This document shows, in pieces, positions 34,317-46,925 of a stretch of 64,000 bases of DNA (positions within the stretch are counted from its first letter, which is position 1; each line of letters opens with the position of its first letter). The stretch is from Mesocentrotus franciscanus (taxonomy: Eukaryota; Echinodermata; Echinoidea; Camarodonta; Strongylocentrotidae). The notes beneath the pieces are model-generated. The model had not been told where the DNA came from, ran no database searches, and worked only from the letters and a program-made list of their open reading frames with translations. Both the position numbers and the translations under genes were made by a program. The stretch spans positions 55,546,740-55,610,739 of the forward strand of contig CP137666.1 in assembly GCA_037976565.1 (NCBI GenBank). Direction: 5' to 3'.

Positions 34317-35301
34317 ATTTTGTGAGCTGTGGTCCAGTGGAGAATGGTAGATGTCCTGATCTGCCTTCAGTCACTTTGATACCAGATCAACCACTTTGAC
34401 AACCACTACAGACAGATCAGTTGTTTAGGTTGCTGCTTTGAAAGGATAAAATGATGTGCCATGATATTCAACTTTTCTGGGCAATAGGTTCTTAAATGAA
34501 AAGTTAATTTTTAAAAGTTAAATAGGGTCTTTATTAGTATATATCTCAAGAATATAGATTTCTTTTATTTAAAAGTATAATTTACAATTGTGAATAGATT
34601 TTCCTTGACCCTAATCCCAATATTTTCAGAAAATGAACTGGTAGACTATCAGCTGTAACTTCAAATCTAAGTTCATCCTGATCTACTCTACCTTTTACCG
34701 TGATTTCATTGGGATCAAACTGAGAAGTTTGCTCTAGATATTCATTATAATAATTATGATCTTGGTAGGTATTGGAGCTCGTCTTTTCCAATGATACAAA
34801 AAACAATGAATTCATTGACAACTGCTGTTTAGGCCAGGACAGAATTTTTAAGACCGGCACACAAACAAGTATTCTAATCAAGATCTAGCTCATATTTCTG
34901 AGACAGCACAGCCAGTGCTCCGACACGTGCTCCAGCAATAATTGCTCTGGGCTTTATTTCATTAAAAAATACAGGGTGACTTTGGGCTAGTGTTGCACTT
35001 GGGTTACAGGTTGGGTTATAGTGTTTGGTTCAGGACAACAAAGAATATTGAAGTTAGGAATTTGGTTAGAGTAGGATATTGACTGTAGAGTAATTTTCAT
35101 CGGGGCAAGTAACATACAAATGATACACAGCCACAGGTCATGTATATCTCGTGACTTGAACAGCCATGTGCTGGATGAATTGCAAGTGGCTTTGTGAGAA
35201 CCTGCGACTGTGGAATCATATTCTAATTAGACAAGAGGTCTTGATCGAGATTGTAGTTACTGTGATGTATCTTGATCAATGTAACGCCATATCAATGTAT
35301 G

Positions 35302-35530
35302 CAGGGCTGTCAACCCTCCCGCATTTGGAGGGAGTCTCACGCCACCACGCTCATTCTCCTGCCGTCCTACCAGCTCGTAACGGGAGACTCCCGCCCCCAC
35401 ACACTTCCTCCCGCTCTCCCGCAATCTCCCGGGGTAGTGGGCCCTTCAAATAATTCAACAACCCCTGAGCCAGATTTTTTAAAAATCGCATACAATCTCC
35501 CTCCAAGCAGTTCCCAAAAGTTGACAGCCC
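35302..35530. mobile_element. hAT-like MITE, about 229 bp
   Basis: Starts CAGGGCTGTCAACCCTCCCG and ends GTTGACAGCCC. The flanking 8-mers AATGTATG and AGTGTATG differ by one base, fitting an 8-bp target duplication. CAGGG-type ends and 8-bp duplications are typical of hAT elements. The interior is rich in CTCCCGC. Confidence 0.55.
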
Positions 35531-35699
35531 AGTGTATGTAATAGCGCCACCTACTGGTAATATGTAAATGCCAGACAAAATTATGTAATGAGCCCACCGG
35601 GGCACTGTGAAACCCCTCTAATAAAGATCACTCCTAGTCAGCAACTTATCCGTGTCGGACGTGTACTATTTGTCTTGCCTCCAATGTAACACAGTTATC

Positions 35700-36430
35700 A
35701 TTCTAGATCTAAGTTAACTTAGAATGCTGAGTCTGACAGAACATGTATCAATTAACACAAAATAACAGGATTATCTAGACTTCAACTCTCTAGATCTAAC
35801 AAGTTAGTCTTGATTTAATGATTTTACCCCCAAACTAAGATAAAGCTGTAGGCCTATACTGCCAATAGATCAAGGTCATGGACCTTGCAAACATGCTCAT
35901 GCTCTTGACTTAAGAATTGAAGAGTCCGGAAACAATTATTTAGATATAGACCTAGGCTAGATCTAGATAATGTAATCAGTTCTCACTAGGGTCTAGATCT
36001 AGGTCAGTGAGCGAGTGTGATTATTTAAGTCAGAATAAGAGGCCAAACAAAAGCGGGTTGCAGATATCTGTCAATCTGTGTCTTTTCTTCGTGTCATTAT
36101 CAATTGAAATTGTAAAATGTAACTGTAAATGTAATGTGTAACTGTAGTCTGTAAGACTGTAGGCCTACTTAGTACTACTACTAGTAGAGTCTACTGTACT
36201 ACTATAGTATAGACTCTAGACTCTAACTAAGTCTAAGTGTAAGTAAAATTATAATATAGGCCTAGACCCTCGACAACCATGACAAAGATGAACCAGTTAC
36301 CATGCTTCTTACTCTTAGTAATAGTATCTTACATTATTTATACACCTGATCGATCCACTAAAATGAAGTTTAGTTTAGAGTAGACTTTAGCCTAGATCGA
36401 ATTCTAGACCTAGATCTAGATCTCGACCCC
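35700..36430. repeat. CTAGATCT-rich low-complexity stretch
   Basis: Many overlapping palindromic words (TCTAGATCT, CCTAGGC, AGTCTAGACT, ACTACTACTAGTAGAGTC) near the presumed 5' end of the RING gene. It has no open frame. Confidence 0.55.
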
Positions 36431-36477
36431 GCCCCGTCCCGGTATTCACTACCCGTGCCGGCGTAGTTAGTACTCAC

Positions 36478-36600
36478 CCCAAAATTAAAATGTAAGTTCT
36501 TGAACCTTGAATGGCTTGATTTCGCTTCGAGCTTCCAGGACCGTCTCCGCATCAATTGCCCGTCGACAACAGATGATGTCCTGTCACTTTGAACTGGTCA
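36478..36600 (-). other. Possible 5' non-coding first exon of the RING gene
   Basis: Minus-strand sequence ends in a consensus donor, TTTTGGG|GTGAGTAC, at 36477, and the neighbourhood is locally CpG-rich. It lies about 2.2 kb upstream of the proposed start codon. The transcription start and the partner acceptor are not identifiable by eye. Confidence 0.3.
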
Positions 36601-36892
36601 CCTTCAAATCACTGCATCGGCGCTGAACATGAGTTGAGTTGAGGTACTACTAGGTACTACGTACCGGTATCGGACTTTGCACAAGCAATACGATAAGAAA
36701 CTTATATGTAGAAGATGTAACAAGCGAAAGTGATACCGGTAAGGTACGTTTGTGTATAATGTCAGAGCGCGCGCGTACCACGTGCACATTCATAATTTTT
36801 TAAGTGACAGAAATAGGGCTAGGGAGTAGGGGTGTGACAGTCGTCGTGGGTACTATGAGAAGTAAAGAGCTCCATATCCTCGGGTACGTACA

Positions 36893-38286
36893 GATAGAGG
36901 CGGCCCTCCCGGTGGGCAGGGGAGGGGGCACAGTGCCCCCACTTTTTCAAGTACCTGAAAAGTGCCCCTTTTCACATATGAAAGTGCCCCTTTAACTTTG
37001 TAAGAAGTGCCCCATTTTACATAGGAAAATGCCCCTTTTACTTTGAAAAGTGCCCCTAATCCTATTAATTTGTAAAAGTGTCCCTTCTACTTTTCACCTC
37101 TAATAAGTGCCCCTTTTATTTTGACACGTGCCCCTTTTCCATCGACAAGTTCCCATTTTCCTTTGCAATAAGTGTCCATTTTCCATCCTCATAAGTGCCC
37201 TTTTTAATCTCTAGAAGTGCCCCATTTCAGGTACGAGAATTGCCCCTTTTCACTTTTGATAAATGCCCCCTCCACCCCTGATAATGGCCCTATTCAAACC
37301 TGAAAGGTGCACCTTATATTTTCACATGTACCCCTTTTCCTTTCTAATAAGTGCCCCTTTTCCTATTGATAAGTGCCCCCATTTAAAAAAGAGCCCCTTC
37401 CCCTTCTCTTAAATGCCCCTTTTCATCTCTGGTAAATGACCCTTTTCATGTACGAGAAGTTACTCCTTTTCACTTCAGATAAGTGCCCCCTTCACCTCCG
37501 ACAAATGCCCCTATTAAAATCTGATCGGTGTCCCTTTTCTTTCAACTAATGCACATTTTCCTTTATCATAAATGCCCCTTTTTCATTCTCATAAGTGTCC
37601 CTTTTCATCTTTGATAATTTCCCTTTTAACAATGATACGTGCCCCTTTTCCTTTCCAACAAGGGACCTATCCCCTTTTCATAAATGCCCTTATCAAAATC
37701 TGATGGGTGCCCCTTTTCCCTCGACAAATGACTATTTCCTATTCTCATAAGTGCCCTTTTTACTTTGACACGTGCTCCTTTTCTTTTCTGATAAGTTTCC
37801 CCTTTTCCCTTCATTTCCCTAATTTCAAGCGACTAAGAGTAAGAGCAATTTCCCCCAAAGCTTGCTCGCTACGCTCGCTCGAATTTAATGATGATTTAAT
37901 TATGTTACTTATCATAAGTCTTTTCAGTCTTCCGTTATAACTTATGAGATGTGCTTATAACCCCATCAGGATTGGGTTTTGTCCTCTTTATAAGATGTAA
38001 TTTTTCGCACTGCGACCTCACAAATCTTTAATTTTTTCCTCACTCGCTTCGCTCGCAAATTAATTTTCAGAACATCACATCCGACTGCTAAGTATGATAC
38101 TTAAGCAATTTCTTCTATGGTGTATAAAGAGAAACAAAATACTGAAATCATTCCTGATAATGTAATCACAATGTAGGGGTATATACCAATGTCTAAAAAA
38201 TTGAATATTTTCGCTTTGAGATTTCCATTTGTAGGTGCCCTTTTTTCTTGGTGCCCCCCACCTTGGAAGTCGCTCGGCCGCCCCTG
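36893..38286. repeat. Degenerate AGTGCCCCTTTTC minisatellite within an inverted-repeat block
   Basis: From about 36940 to 37810, units close to ATAAGTGCCCCTTTTCC recur every 20-35 bp, dozens of times, with variable spacers. The outer limits show GGCGGCC at 36899 and its inverse GGCCGCCCCTGC near 38275, suggesting the array may lie within one mobile element. No gene. Confidence 0.65.
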
Positions 38287-38289
38287 CTC

Positions 38290-40811
38290 GGGTAAGAATA
38301 TCATGATTAAACAAATCATTTCTTGCATTCGAAGATACATGCATTTTTTCCAGGGTTATAAACATATCAGGCCTTTAATATACTTAAACTTTAAAGTTTA
38401 AAAGGCCCACAAGAATGTGGCTTGACATTATAAATTATAAAGAAAGTGGCAACGGTAAACAAAAATGAAACCTTGTTTTTTTTCTTCTATCAATTTCTTC
38501 CTAATTTCTTTCTTTCTTTCTTCCCTTTTTTTTGGGGGGGGGGCACCTCCTCTCCCCATCAGTACGTCAATGTTTGAAGTTTCATTATTGACTCTCAATC
38601 ATGTCAATGTTTGACCGACCGGTGACCAGTGACCTTTTTGTAAATTATGAGATATACTGCCCGATTCTTGCGATTTCACGTTGAATTTTGTATTATATTT
38701 ATTCATGTTATATACTCACAATTGGGATGAAAAGGTCGATCATGCTGCTGGGTGGCGCCAGGCCCACCTACTGATCTCATCTAGATTATATATCTATTCT
38801 TAGTTTTTTTCCGTAGAGATCAGTGGCCAAGCCTATGCAGCAATGCCCTGATGTATGAGCAGCGGAGCTGGAAACCCTAACCCTAATTATGGCATAAGCC
38901 CCGACCCCTCCATTTACCACTTTTATCACAATCCGAAGAGAAATTGCTCCTCCTGATCGAGACACAAAAAGTGCCCCTTTCAAGTGAGAACCTTCCGCGA
39001 TGATGGATTAAGTGCCATTTTAATTACCCCTTCATTGGTTTATATAGCATCCATGTCAAAACAGGGTCCTTTTTATAGGTAGACCAATAGATCGGGGGAG
39101 GGGGGGGGGGCCTTGGGGAGGGGTTAGGGCAGTTTTCCCAATTACAGACCCCTTCAACATTTACCCGGGTCTAATCACCGATCTTGCATTTCCCATAGGC
39201 TATATGCGTCATTGATTTGCATTCTCTAGCACTCAGTTGTAAAAGCACAATTGATTTTCTGTCCCTGTATACGTACCTCGGTACCATTCACACATTATGT
39301 GAGAGACTTATTTATTATGTATATAGTGACCGATTCAGAAATAACCATTTTTGAATGATGACAATTTGTCATTGGAATCGCCGCCCCAAAATGCCTAAAT
39401 TTATTTAATCATGAAAACTGGAGGTAATTTCGTCTTGTGTGTCCAAACATAAATGGGGCACTTAGTTAAGGTCAAATAAAAACGATTTATAGTTTCTCGT
39501 CCTCTCCGTCCATTTAACATTTTTTTCTCGCCCCGCCTCATTTTTTTTCTTTTCTGTTTGGTTATTTGATATTTTTAACAATCTGAGGACTATCTATTAG
39601 ACAACGCCACGGGTTTGACAGACATCTTGCTAGTATGAGTGTAGTGGATGTGTTTAAATCAACCCTATAGCATTTCTATGTACAAATAAATATCAAATAT
39701 CCAAAAACATAATTATGGAATCCACCTCCTCATTTTCGAAATATCCGAACTACGAATCAATTTTACATGGCCTATTTTCATGGGAGCTGAGTTTTTATGC
39801 AAGAGAAGAAGGCCGTCGGGTGGAAAGGGTCGTATTATCTTGCTTTTCACCGTTACGTACCTTCTCAACTCTCGTTAATTCTTTATTTCTCTCTCTTTCA
39901 AATTTCCCTTTAGCCTGTGCTTGCAGAACTAGGCAGCAATCGTATATATTGTGACCGTTGAGCTCTGGGTGAACTCGAGCTATAGTCTGCATGCACAGAA
40001 TCTAAATTTTACCCTAAATGTAAATTCCATAAAGTCTTGAGCAGAGCCTAACCCTATCAGTTTCTAGCTGACTGTACGTCAGGAGCAACTACAGTGCAGG
40101 GCCTATGAGTGCAGTGCAGTCTGTTTATGGTCTCCGACAAGAAAACTGAGCTCGAGCTGCGCTGATAAACAAAAAAGTCAACAATCAGCATGCAGAAGTA
40201 CACGCCCCCTTTTTGGCAACCTGTAAACAATAGTGCTATATCCGTTCGCTTCATACCTCATACTAGTATTGGAACCCTTTTCTCATGTTTTCACAAGTAA
40301 ACAAGCTATATATTCATGACATTAATCTTGATGTGTGTGTGTGTGTGTTTACAAATGTAAGTCTTGAATGTCAAATCAGCTTACAAATTCAGCATATTGC
40401 GAGCAAAATGATTGAAACTACTTTGTTTATATCCAGCTGATGCGTAGTCACATTTGCAAAAGTTCGGTTATTCGCTGCTCCCGTACATGAAGTTACCTGA
40501 TATTGCTCTTCGTGCAACACTATGCGCCTGGCTAGCTAGCCCCATGACGCGGCGAGGCATATAGCGCATGCACGATGCATGCGATTCGATTGAATTCATA
40601 CAGCTATTGCAATTTACAAGATTAAGATCAGCGAAATTAGCACTGTTCGGGTATACATCCACAGAATGCAACTGGAACGAGCATGTCTTCTACCTTTATT
40701 GCCATTAAAGTGGTTTGCTGTGTGTCAGTTACAGTATTGGTTTGCTTCAATTCATCGGACATATTGTAAATTCGATACAGTGTCAGGGTGATATTCAGAA
40801 AGTTACGTATT
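38290..40811. other. Intergenic region and presumed HEXIM promoter
   Basis: No protein gene seen. It contains G-runs (about 38532 and 39095-39111), a telomere-like CCCTAACCCTAA fragment at about 38875 and a short (TG)n at 40333-40348. The last few hundred bases hold a GATGCATGCGATTCG-type palindromic stretch around 40568 and should include the HEXIM promoter; no TATA box was assigned. Confidence 0.4.
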
Positions 40812-41684
40812 ATGAACAAAACACCGTCAACATTTATTGGTGAACTTGAAAGTATGGATGGTGACGACGAGCGCTCGGACCGAAGCGCAAGCCCGCGAAC
40901 TATTGGACAGGAAACCATTGCCCCGCATTCTGAAAGAAGAACTCGAGTGAGTGCTAACCTCGCCCCGAGAACAAGGCGGAAAGTGACAATGGCGGTCGAA
41001 AGTGTCCAACATATTCCACAGTCACGGAGGCACCATGGTCAGCAGGTGCTTAGAAATATGCAAGATGCTAATGATCAGGATAAGAATGGAAATGATAAAT
41101 CTAGGAAAAGAAGACGTCCGCGAAGGAAAAACCGTAAATGGAAGCCATACACTCAGCTCAGTTGGGAAGAACGCCAGCAGCGCGACGAAGAGGAGTCCCG
41201 GCGGGCATCTCTCAAGCGAGCCAACCGTCCTACCCCGTACAACACCACTCAGTTTCTCATGGAGGACCATAAAGTTGTTACCCCAGACCTCAGCAATATG
41301 GGAGCATTTGATGAGAACCATGATGTGAATCTTTCATCCTCGGATGAGGTGCTAGAGAATGAGAATGAAGAATATCTTGTTCGAAACTTCACAGCTGTTT
41401 ATGATGAAGTCCAATCGGAAAGGTTGCAGCAGATGTCAAAGGAACAATTGGTGAATGAAGTTTTAGAACTGTCAAAGAAAGTTTCAGAGTTGGAGCAGAT
41501 TTTGCGGCCAGGCAGTGGAGGTGGAGGAGGAGAAGGCAAGCTGTCAAGTGAAGAGAGTGAAGGACATTTGGATGATGCCACACGTTCCAGACTACAAAGT
41601 GTTAATGAACTGGAAGAAAAAGTCAGAAAACTGAAGGAAGAAAATGAGCGACTAAGAACAGCAAGCTGTACTGACAAGGAATGA
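40812..41684 (+). CDS. HEXIM1: HEXIM, 7SK snRNA-dependent inhibitor of P-TEFb, intronless
   Basis: A single uninterrupted frame of 290 residues from ATG at 40812 to TGA. Signature regions in order: arginine-rich RNA-binding motif at 96-112 (KSRKRRRPRRKNRKWKP) with adjoining YTQLSWEER; PYNTTQFLM at 132-140, the segment that blocks the CDK9 active site; acidic patches at about 148-178; and a leucine/heptad coiled coil at about 195-222 and 252-283, the cyclin-T binding and dimerization domain. HEXIM proteins bind 7SK RNA and inhibit P-TEFb in the nucleus, limiting RNA polymerase II elongation. Vertebrate HEXIM1 and HEXIM2 are likewise intronless; whether this invertebrate gene equals HEXIM1 or the pre-duplication ancestor cannot be told, and the latter is more likely. 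A second Met (MDGDDE) at residue 15 is an alternative start. A Gly run (GSGGGGGEG) splits the coiled coil. Confidence 0.95.
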   Translation: MNKTPSTFIGELESMDGDDERSDRSASPRTIGQETIAPHSERRTRVSANLAPRTRRKVTMAVESVQHIPQSRRHHGQQVLRNMQDANDQDKNGNDKSRKRRRPRRKNRKWKPYTQLSWEERQQRDEEESRRASLKRANRPTPYNTTQFLMEDHKVVTPDLSNMGAFDENHDVNLSSSDEVLENENEEYLVRNFTAVYDEVQSERLQQMSKEQLVNEVLELSKKVSELEQILRPGSGGGGGEGKLSSEESEGHLDDATRSRLQSVNELEEKVRKLKEENERLRTASCTDKE

Positions 41685-41946
41685 TACCTTTGTTCTGTTT
41701 TCTGTTTATTTAATATGTTTGTTTTAATTCTGTCATTGAAACCAAAAACAAGGTCTCACATGCCGAAACCATGAAAAAAGACTTAATTCTCTAACAGGTA
41801 TAATACTATACAAAACTCTAAATCTTGTCATTTCCTCTAAATTTTACAAAAATTGGCAGTTTTACTATTAATGGGGACTAATCCATTGCCAATTTGACTT
41901 CTATAGCTTGAATTAGTAAGTGACAAAGTTGGCCAAAATAATTAAT

Positions 41947-41952
41947 AATAAA
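41947..41952 (+). other. Candidate polyadenylation signal of HEXIM
   Basis: AATAAA about 265 bp after the stop, followed by AT-rich sequence. Another near-consensus ATTAAA lies near 42599. The choice is uncertain. Confidence 0.3.
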
Positions 41953-42809
41953 AGGCTCTTAACTGAAGCCCCCATAAAAGCTCTTCCTATGAATATGTTG
42001 ATATGCAGAAATTTCAGAAAAGAAATTGATAAACTACTAAAACTTTTTGCAGATAGAAAACCATTCTTTGGTGATAACATTAAGTTTTAGAATGTGTAAA
42101 GAAATGTTTCAATTTATCAATAATAGCACGCAGACCCTTGTATTTGATAGTACTTACTAAATTTGTCTTTTTAAGTTTTATTTTGCTGAATTTATTGACT
42201 TTTATCCCATTTTCATGACATTCACATTAGATTCTTAATACATGACAAGGCATGATATCATAGTTTATTTAACATTTAGACATAAATTCTTAAATACACA
42301 TAAATTAGGCAAATCTCTGTAATGAGACATTTGTTTGTGGGACATACACATGATACATGTAGCTTCTCATTGGAATTGTGTTTTACTATTGGCTTAGCAC
42401 TGTTCCATGCCTGCAAATTGTTTTCTATCCCTTTGGTACTGTACTGATTGATTAGTTCCACAATGTATTGAGATATTGTTTGTAAAGTGTTCCACAATAA
42501 TGTTTCCTTTGTAATGTACAATTTTGTAAACCTCTAATTCAATACTCCTTGAACCATACAGATTGCTGCCAAAACTTGTGTTTAAGAAGATCAATTGAGA
42601 TTAAAATCAATTTTCATGACAGTATTTCATAAAGTACTTCATTTCTGTTTTTCATTTTGATTCAGTTGAACACTTATATTTTTTGCAGTTATTTAAAGCA
42701 AATTACAATTATATGTTTTGTATTGTTATAATTGAGCCAGATAATGAATTGAATTTTCTAAATCATATTAATTTCTCTTTTTTTTTAAAATCTTTGTGGC
42801 CCCTCTCCA

Positions 42810-42856
42810 AATAATGATAACAACAACAGCAATGATATTAATAATAGTAATAATAT

Positions 42857-42887
<31 letters not shown>

Positions 42888-42955
42888 GATAATAACAATA
42901 ATCATGATAATTTTAATGATTTTTAAAACCAGATAATAATGATGATGATTATAAA
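42810..42955. repeat. AAT/GAT trinucleotide microsatellite
   Basis: Impure (AAT)n/(GAT)n/(AAC)n tract, including several GATAAT units in a row. Confidence 0.85.
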
Positions 42956-43269
42956 AAATGATGGAACAGTTATATATCTCATATAAATTAGACCTTTGAA
43001 AAGGTTTCAACACACTTAGGAAAAAGTAAGAAAGAAGTGAAACAACGAATAGAAAAGCTGCAGGAAAATGGCTGTTATTCTGCTACAATTTTTTGAATTG
43101 TTGAACTTTAGAGAAAGAGAAATTGATAAGACTGAGCGATTCTTTTATTTTTTTGTATTCATCTTAAATGGAAAGTCCATCTACATATTAAGTTGGTTTC
43201 AATTAAGGCTGAAAACAAGAGTATTTATTGAGAGTCTTAGGAAAACCCGGTTAGTAATAGAAAAATACA

Positions 43270-44610
43270 TGGTTTATTAGAGATTAATAAATAGTCAAGT
43301 ACCGGTACATAAAAAACAAATTGGCGGAATAACCGGAATTCCATGATGCTTCTTTTGAGCATCTCTCCCATTTGCTTTGATTGAAATTTCCTTAAATTTT
43401 AATTTTCTTAGTTGTTGAAGAACTACATCTGCTTCATTAAGGGATTGTGTAAAAACCTAGTACTGGGTATACATGTAGGTATTTTTAGGGTGCATGTGTA
43501 CTGTGTAGATACATATAAAAAATCTTTATAGATAAAAAGTAATTTTATGAATAATTTTGCACAGAACAAATGGGAGTGGTCCTCAAATGGGTTGTCACTG
43601 AGTTGCCAATTAGCATTTGATCGAATAATAATTCAAAACTACATATCTTGCTCATTCCTTGGATTTTCCTCACACTTCCATCTCCCTGCTTTCACATTTC
43701 TGTTTCATTTAGTATCAAGTAGTACCTTTAAAACCAACTTAAACATCGGGGTGAACTTATCCTTTAGAACATAAAGATGGTGTGACTGGCCGATTTAATT
43801 CTTTTGTTCTCCTTTTTTTTTTTGGGGGGGGGGTGACAAACTGCTAGGTTTGAACTGCAAGAGAGATGTAGTAGTTATGGATTAGGCTATTGGCAGCGAA
43901 AGAACCTGTACTAGAAATGTAAAGAAAGTGCAAAGATAATACAATGTAGCTACATTCAGTATGGGCACTGATGTGATTGTGAGTACAGTATGCGTACCGG
44001 TATTAGAAAGGTTTTGCTGTGCAAGGATTGGGGCTTCTGAGTGCGTGTGTGTTATTTTGTGTGCGTGCATGCGTATGATGAGCAAGACCCTTGTATGAGT
44101 AATACTCGTGAACTTGACATTGAGGTGACTGAATTTGTGACTGAAATACATGTACATTTATTTATCTGATATTCATATCTGTTGATGAAAGAAGACAGTC
44201 TGCTTGAATTAGATTTTCATAGCTTGCTTTATGTAAAAAAATATAAAAAAACTTTCTCCTTGAAATGAAGCTAAGACTAGAGGTGAATGACTGAGCTCTC
44301 TCGATTGTGTGGGTTTGTTTGGCACGCTGGTTGCTTTATGAAATGTCAAATGTAAGTAAGCGAATGAGATTGTGCTTGCATATATATATATCCAAGTTGC
44401 GATTTATATGATGAATGTGTGGTGGAAAATTCTCACCAGACATGTGTAGTCATAATACCCGGATATATTATCTGATACATATTCTGTTTACACATGTAGA
44501 GTTAATTGCTGCCTTACAAGTTACATGGACATGTACTTCCTTTGAAGTTCTAGAATAGCAAGACATATCAATCCCACTTCTGTTCAAAAACAAATATAGA
44601 AAGAAAAAAG
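43270..44610. other. Intergenic, no gene seen
   Basis: AT-rich sequence with a T10G8 homopolymer junction at about 43813 and a TG-rich patch near 44041-44075. Short open frames show no recognisable domains. Confidence 0.4.
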
Positions 44611-44621
44611 TAATCCCCCCC

Positions 44622-44650
44622 CCTCTCTCTCTCTCTCTCTCTCTTTCTCT
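44622..44650. repeat. CT microsatellite
   Basis: C7 run followed by about 12 CT units. Confidence 0.85.
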
Positions 44651-45849
44651 CGATCTTTCTCCTTCCCATCTTGTCTTTATATATATTTCTCTTGATATGA
44701 ATCTCATTTCTCTGACAATTTGCCCTTTTTTGTGACATCGGAATATAATTTATAAACAAAAATTTAAAAAAAAAGAATGATTTAGTATAATTAAAATATA
44801 TTGTGGCTACAGTGTGTGACATGAAGTCAAGTCCAGATATAGAACATCGAGAAACAAAAGCTGAATATTTTACTAACCTTACTAGCTAATTTTAATTGTA
44901 AGAGATTTGGGCTTTTTTTTTTAGAGGGGGGGGCGTAAAATTAACACAATTAAAGAGACAGAAATAAAAGAAGATTTTTTTTCCCTTCTTCTTTGTAAAT
45001 ATTAATACTGAATTATAACCATTTGTTTGGAGCTGTACATTACTTGATATTCTATTCATCCACTAAATAAACTTCGTCTGCACAGACTCGAGGCGTAACA
45101 CTGTCTTGAAAGAAGGGTTATTACGTCCTATAGGGTTTGTGCCTGCAAACTTTTTCCTTCCTTTATATTCATTTAGTCTACGGAAAAGACCCTGTTTCGT
45201 AACTCACTTGGAATGCATTTAGTCTCCTATTAAGGTACATTTCGAGAGTAATGGCATATTGGCCCTGAAAAAAGTGAAATGTATATACTAATTAGCGGTA
45301 ATTAAGGTTCACATGCAATTTGAATTTAACAAAATTAGATTTTGTGTTTTTCATGTTGAAGCAGACAATAGGCCTACTATTACTTGAGCTAGATGATTTC
45401 AATTTGTAATGAATAGTCTGTAGTACTCTGTACCCCTCCCCGAAAAAAAGCCTTCATATTTATTATTATTTACAATACATGGGGTGGAGGCCGTGGAGCT
45501 CATTCCATTTAACATTTTAAATCTGCTTTGTAATGCTGCAATTATGTTTCCATGTTGTCCGTTCTCTGTTTTTAGATTTTGGCTCCCTTTTCTCCTCGGT
45601 CCATCCCGGTAACAGTACCAACCCTCCCCAATTCCGATCTCGCTCTTTCTTGTCTCTCCCTTTCCATGTCTTTATTACCAACATACACATTCATACTTTG
45701 CATTGTGCATACAATTATGTTAATGAGTTGAAAACTATGATTTCTGCATCCCTGTGAAAGAAATGACTTGTTCCAAAACGTACGAAGGTCAAGGAGTATA
45801 GAGTGGAGACCAACCCGTATGATGATGAAAAAAATAAATGATCCCACCT

Positions 45850-45964
45850 TTCTCTCTCTCTCTCTCTCTCTCTTCTCTCCTCTCACTTCTCTCCTCTACA
45901 CTCTCTCTATTTCCCATCTCACTCTCTCTCTCACCTCCCCCTCTCTCTCTCTCTCTCTCTCTCT
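45850..45964. repeat. Compound CT microsatellite
   Basis: Two pure CT runs separated by an impure pyrimidine tract. It creates spurious long Ser/Leu or Arg/Glu frames on both strands. Confidence 0.85.
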
Positions 45965-46854
45965 TTGAGATAAGGGAGACACAAGTCATGTACGTCAATA
46001 TTCTTTGCAATTTACTGGAGTCTATATTTTGCTTATGCATGCTAATGACGTATGGCCAAGTACAGATAGCAATATTGATCGTCAAAGACAGTGGTAGATA
46101 GGTACGGGTACTATATACAATAGGGCACATTGTGGAGTAGGCTTTATAATATTTTTGAATTACTACGTATGTAAAGTAAATGTACATGTACAATTATTCT
46201 ACATTCAAAAATATATTTTGCAACCACAACAAAGCCTGGGGAATATAACAAAATATATGTAAGATGAATTCTCCGTACAACTGGGCAAATAATTATCTAG
46301 AGGCTTGAAGTACGTATATAATTATAAGCCATGGGTACAATGCATTTCCTGACCTATGGTGTACCATGTAGTATGTACACAATATGTACTGCAGGCTTCA
46401 GACGATTTATTATACACGTCGTACAAGGCATGTACACAAAATCTATGGTGTTGGGAGTGGTGTGTCGTCTGCATAGTGACCGGGTTGTGTTTTTTTTATC
46501 TGGGAATTGTTACATCCCTCAACCGTTTGACAGAGGGTGCATGGGGCGGCAATGCATAGGGCAACTTTTCCTCCACTCCCTACTCCTCCCCTTTTCTTTC
46601 TTTCTTTTTAAAAGATTTTGTCGGCAAGATCTAATATTCAACTTGTTACGCCCCTCCCGCTCACAGAAACATCAAAAACCCGTCGATTTTGTTGTTGTAC
46701 ATAATTATACATGTAGGCTCTCTACGATTTTTCGTTCCATTCTGACTTATTTTATGATCGTAGGCCGATTATGGAAATTTTACTGGAAATACAGGCCTAC
46801 TGACATGGTTATGACTGATGAAAGTCCGGAAAAGTACGCGAACATTTAAGCCTT

Positions 46855-46875
46855 TCTCCCCCCTCCCCTCTCCCT

Positions 46876-46908
<33 letters not shown>

Positions 46909-46925
46909 CTCTCTCCAACTCTCTT
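46855..46925. repeat. CT-rich tract
   Basis: CCCCTCCCCTCTCCC followed by about 13 CT units and TTTCTTT. Confidence 0.85.

Noticed and set aside
38873..38886. Telomeric repeat (CCCTAA)
   Set aside because: Only about two units occur, within ordinary sequence.
45789..46193. Long frames rich in Arg/Glu or Ser/Leu on both strands
   Set aside because: They are translations of CT/GA repeats.
46331..46849. A 172-codon open frame on the + strand
   Set aside because: Composition is that of random AT-rich translation, it shows no domain or family pattern, no splice partners, and it overlaps microsatellite flanks.
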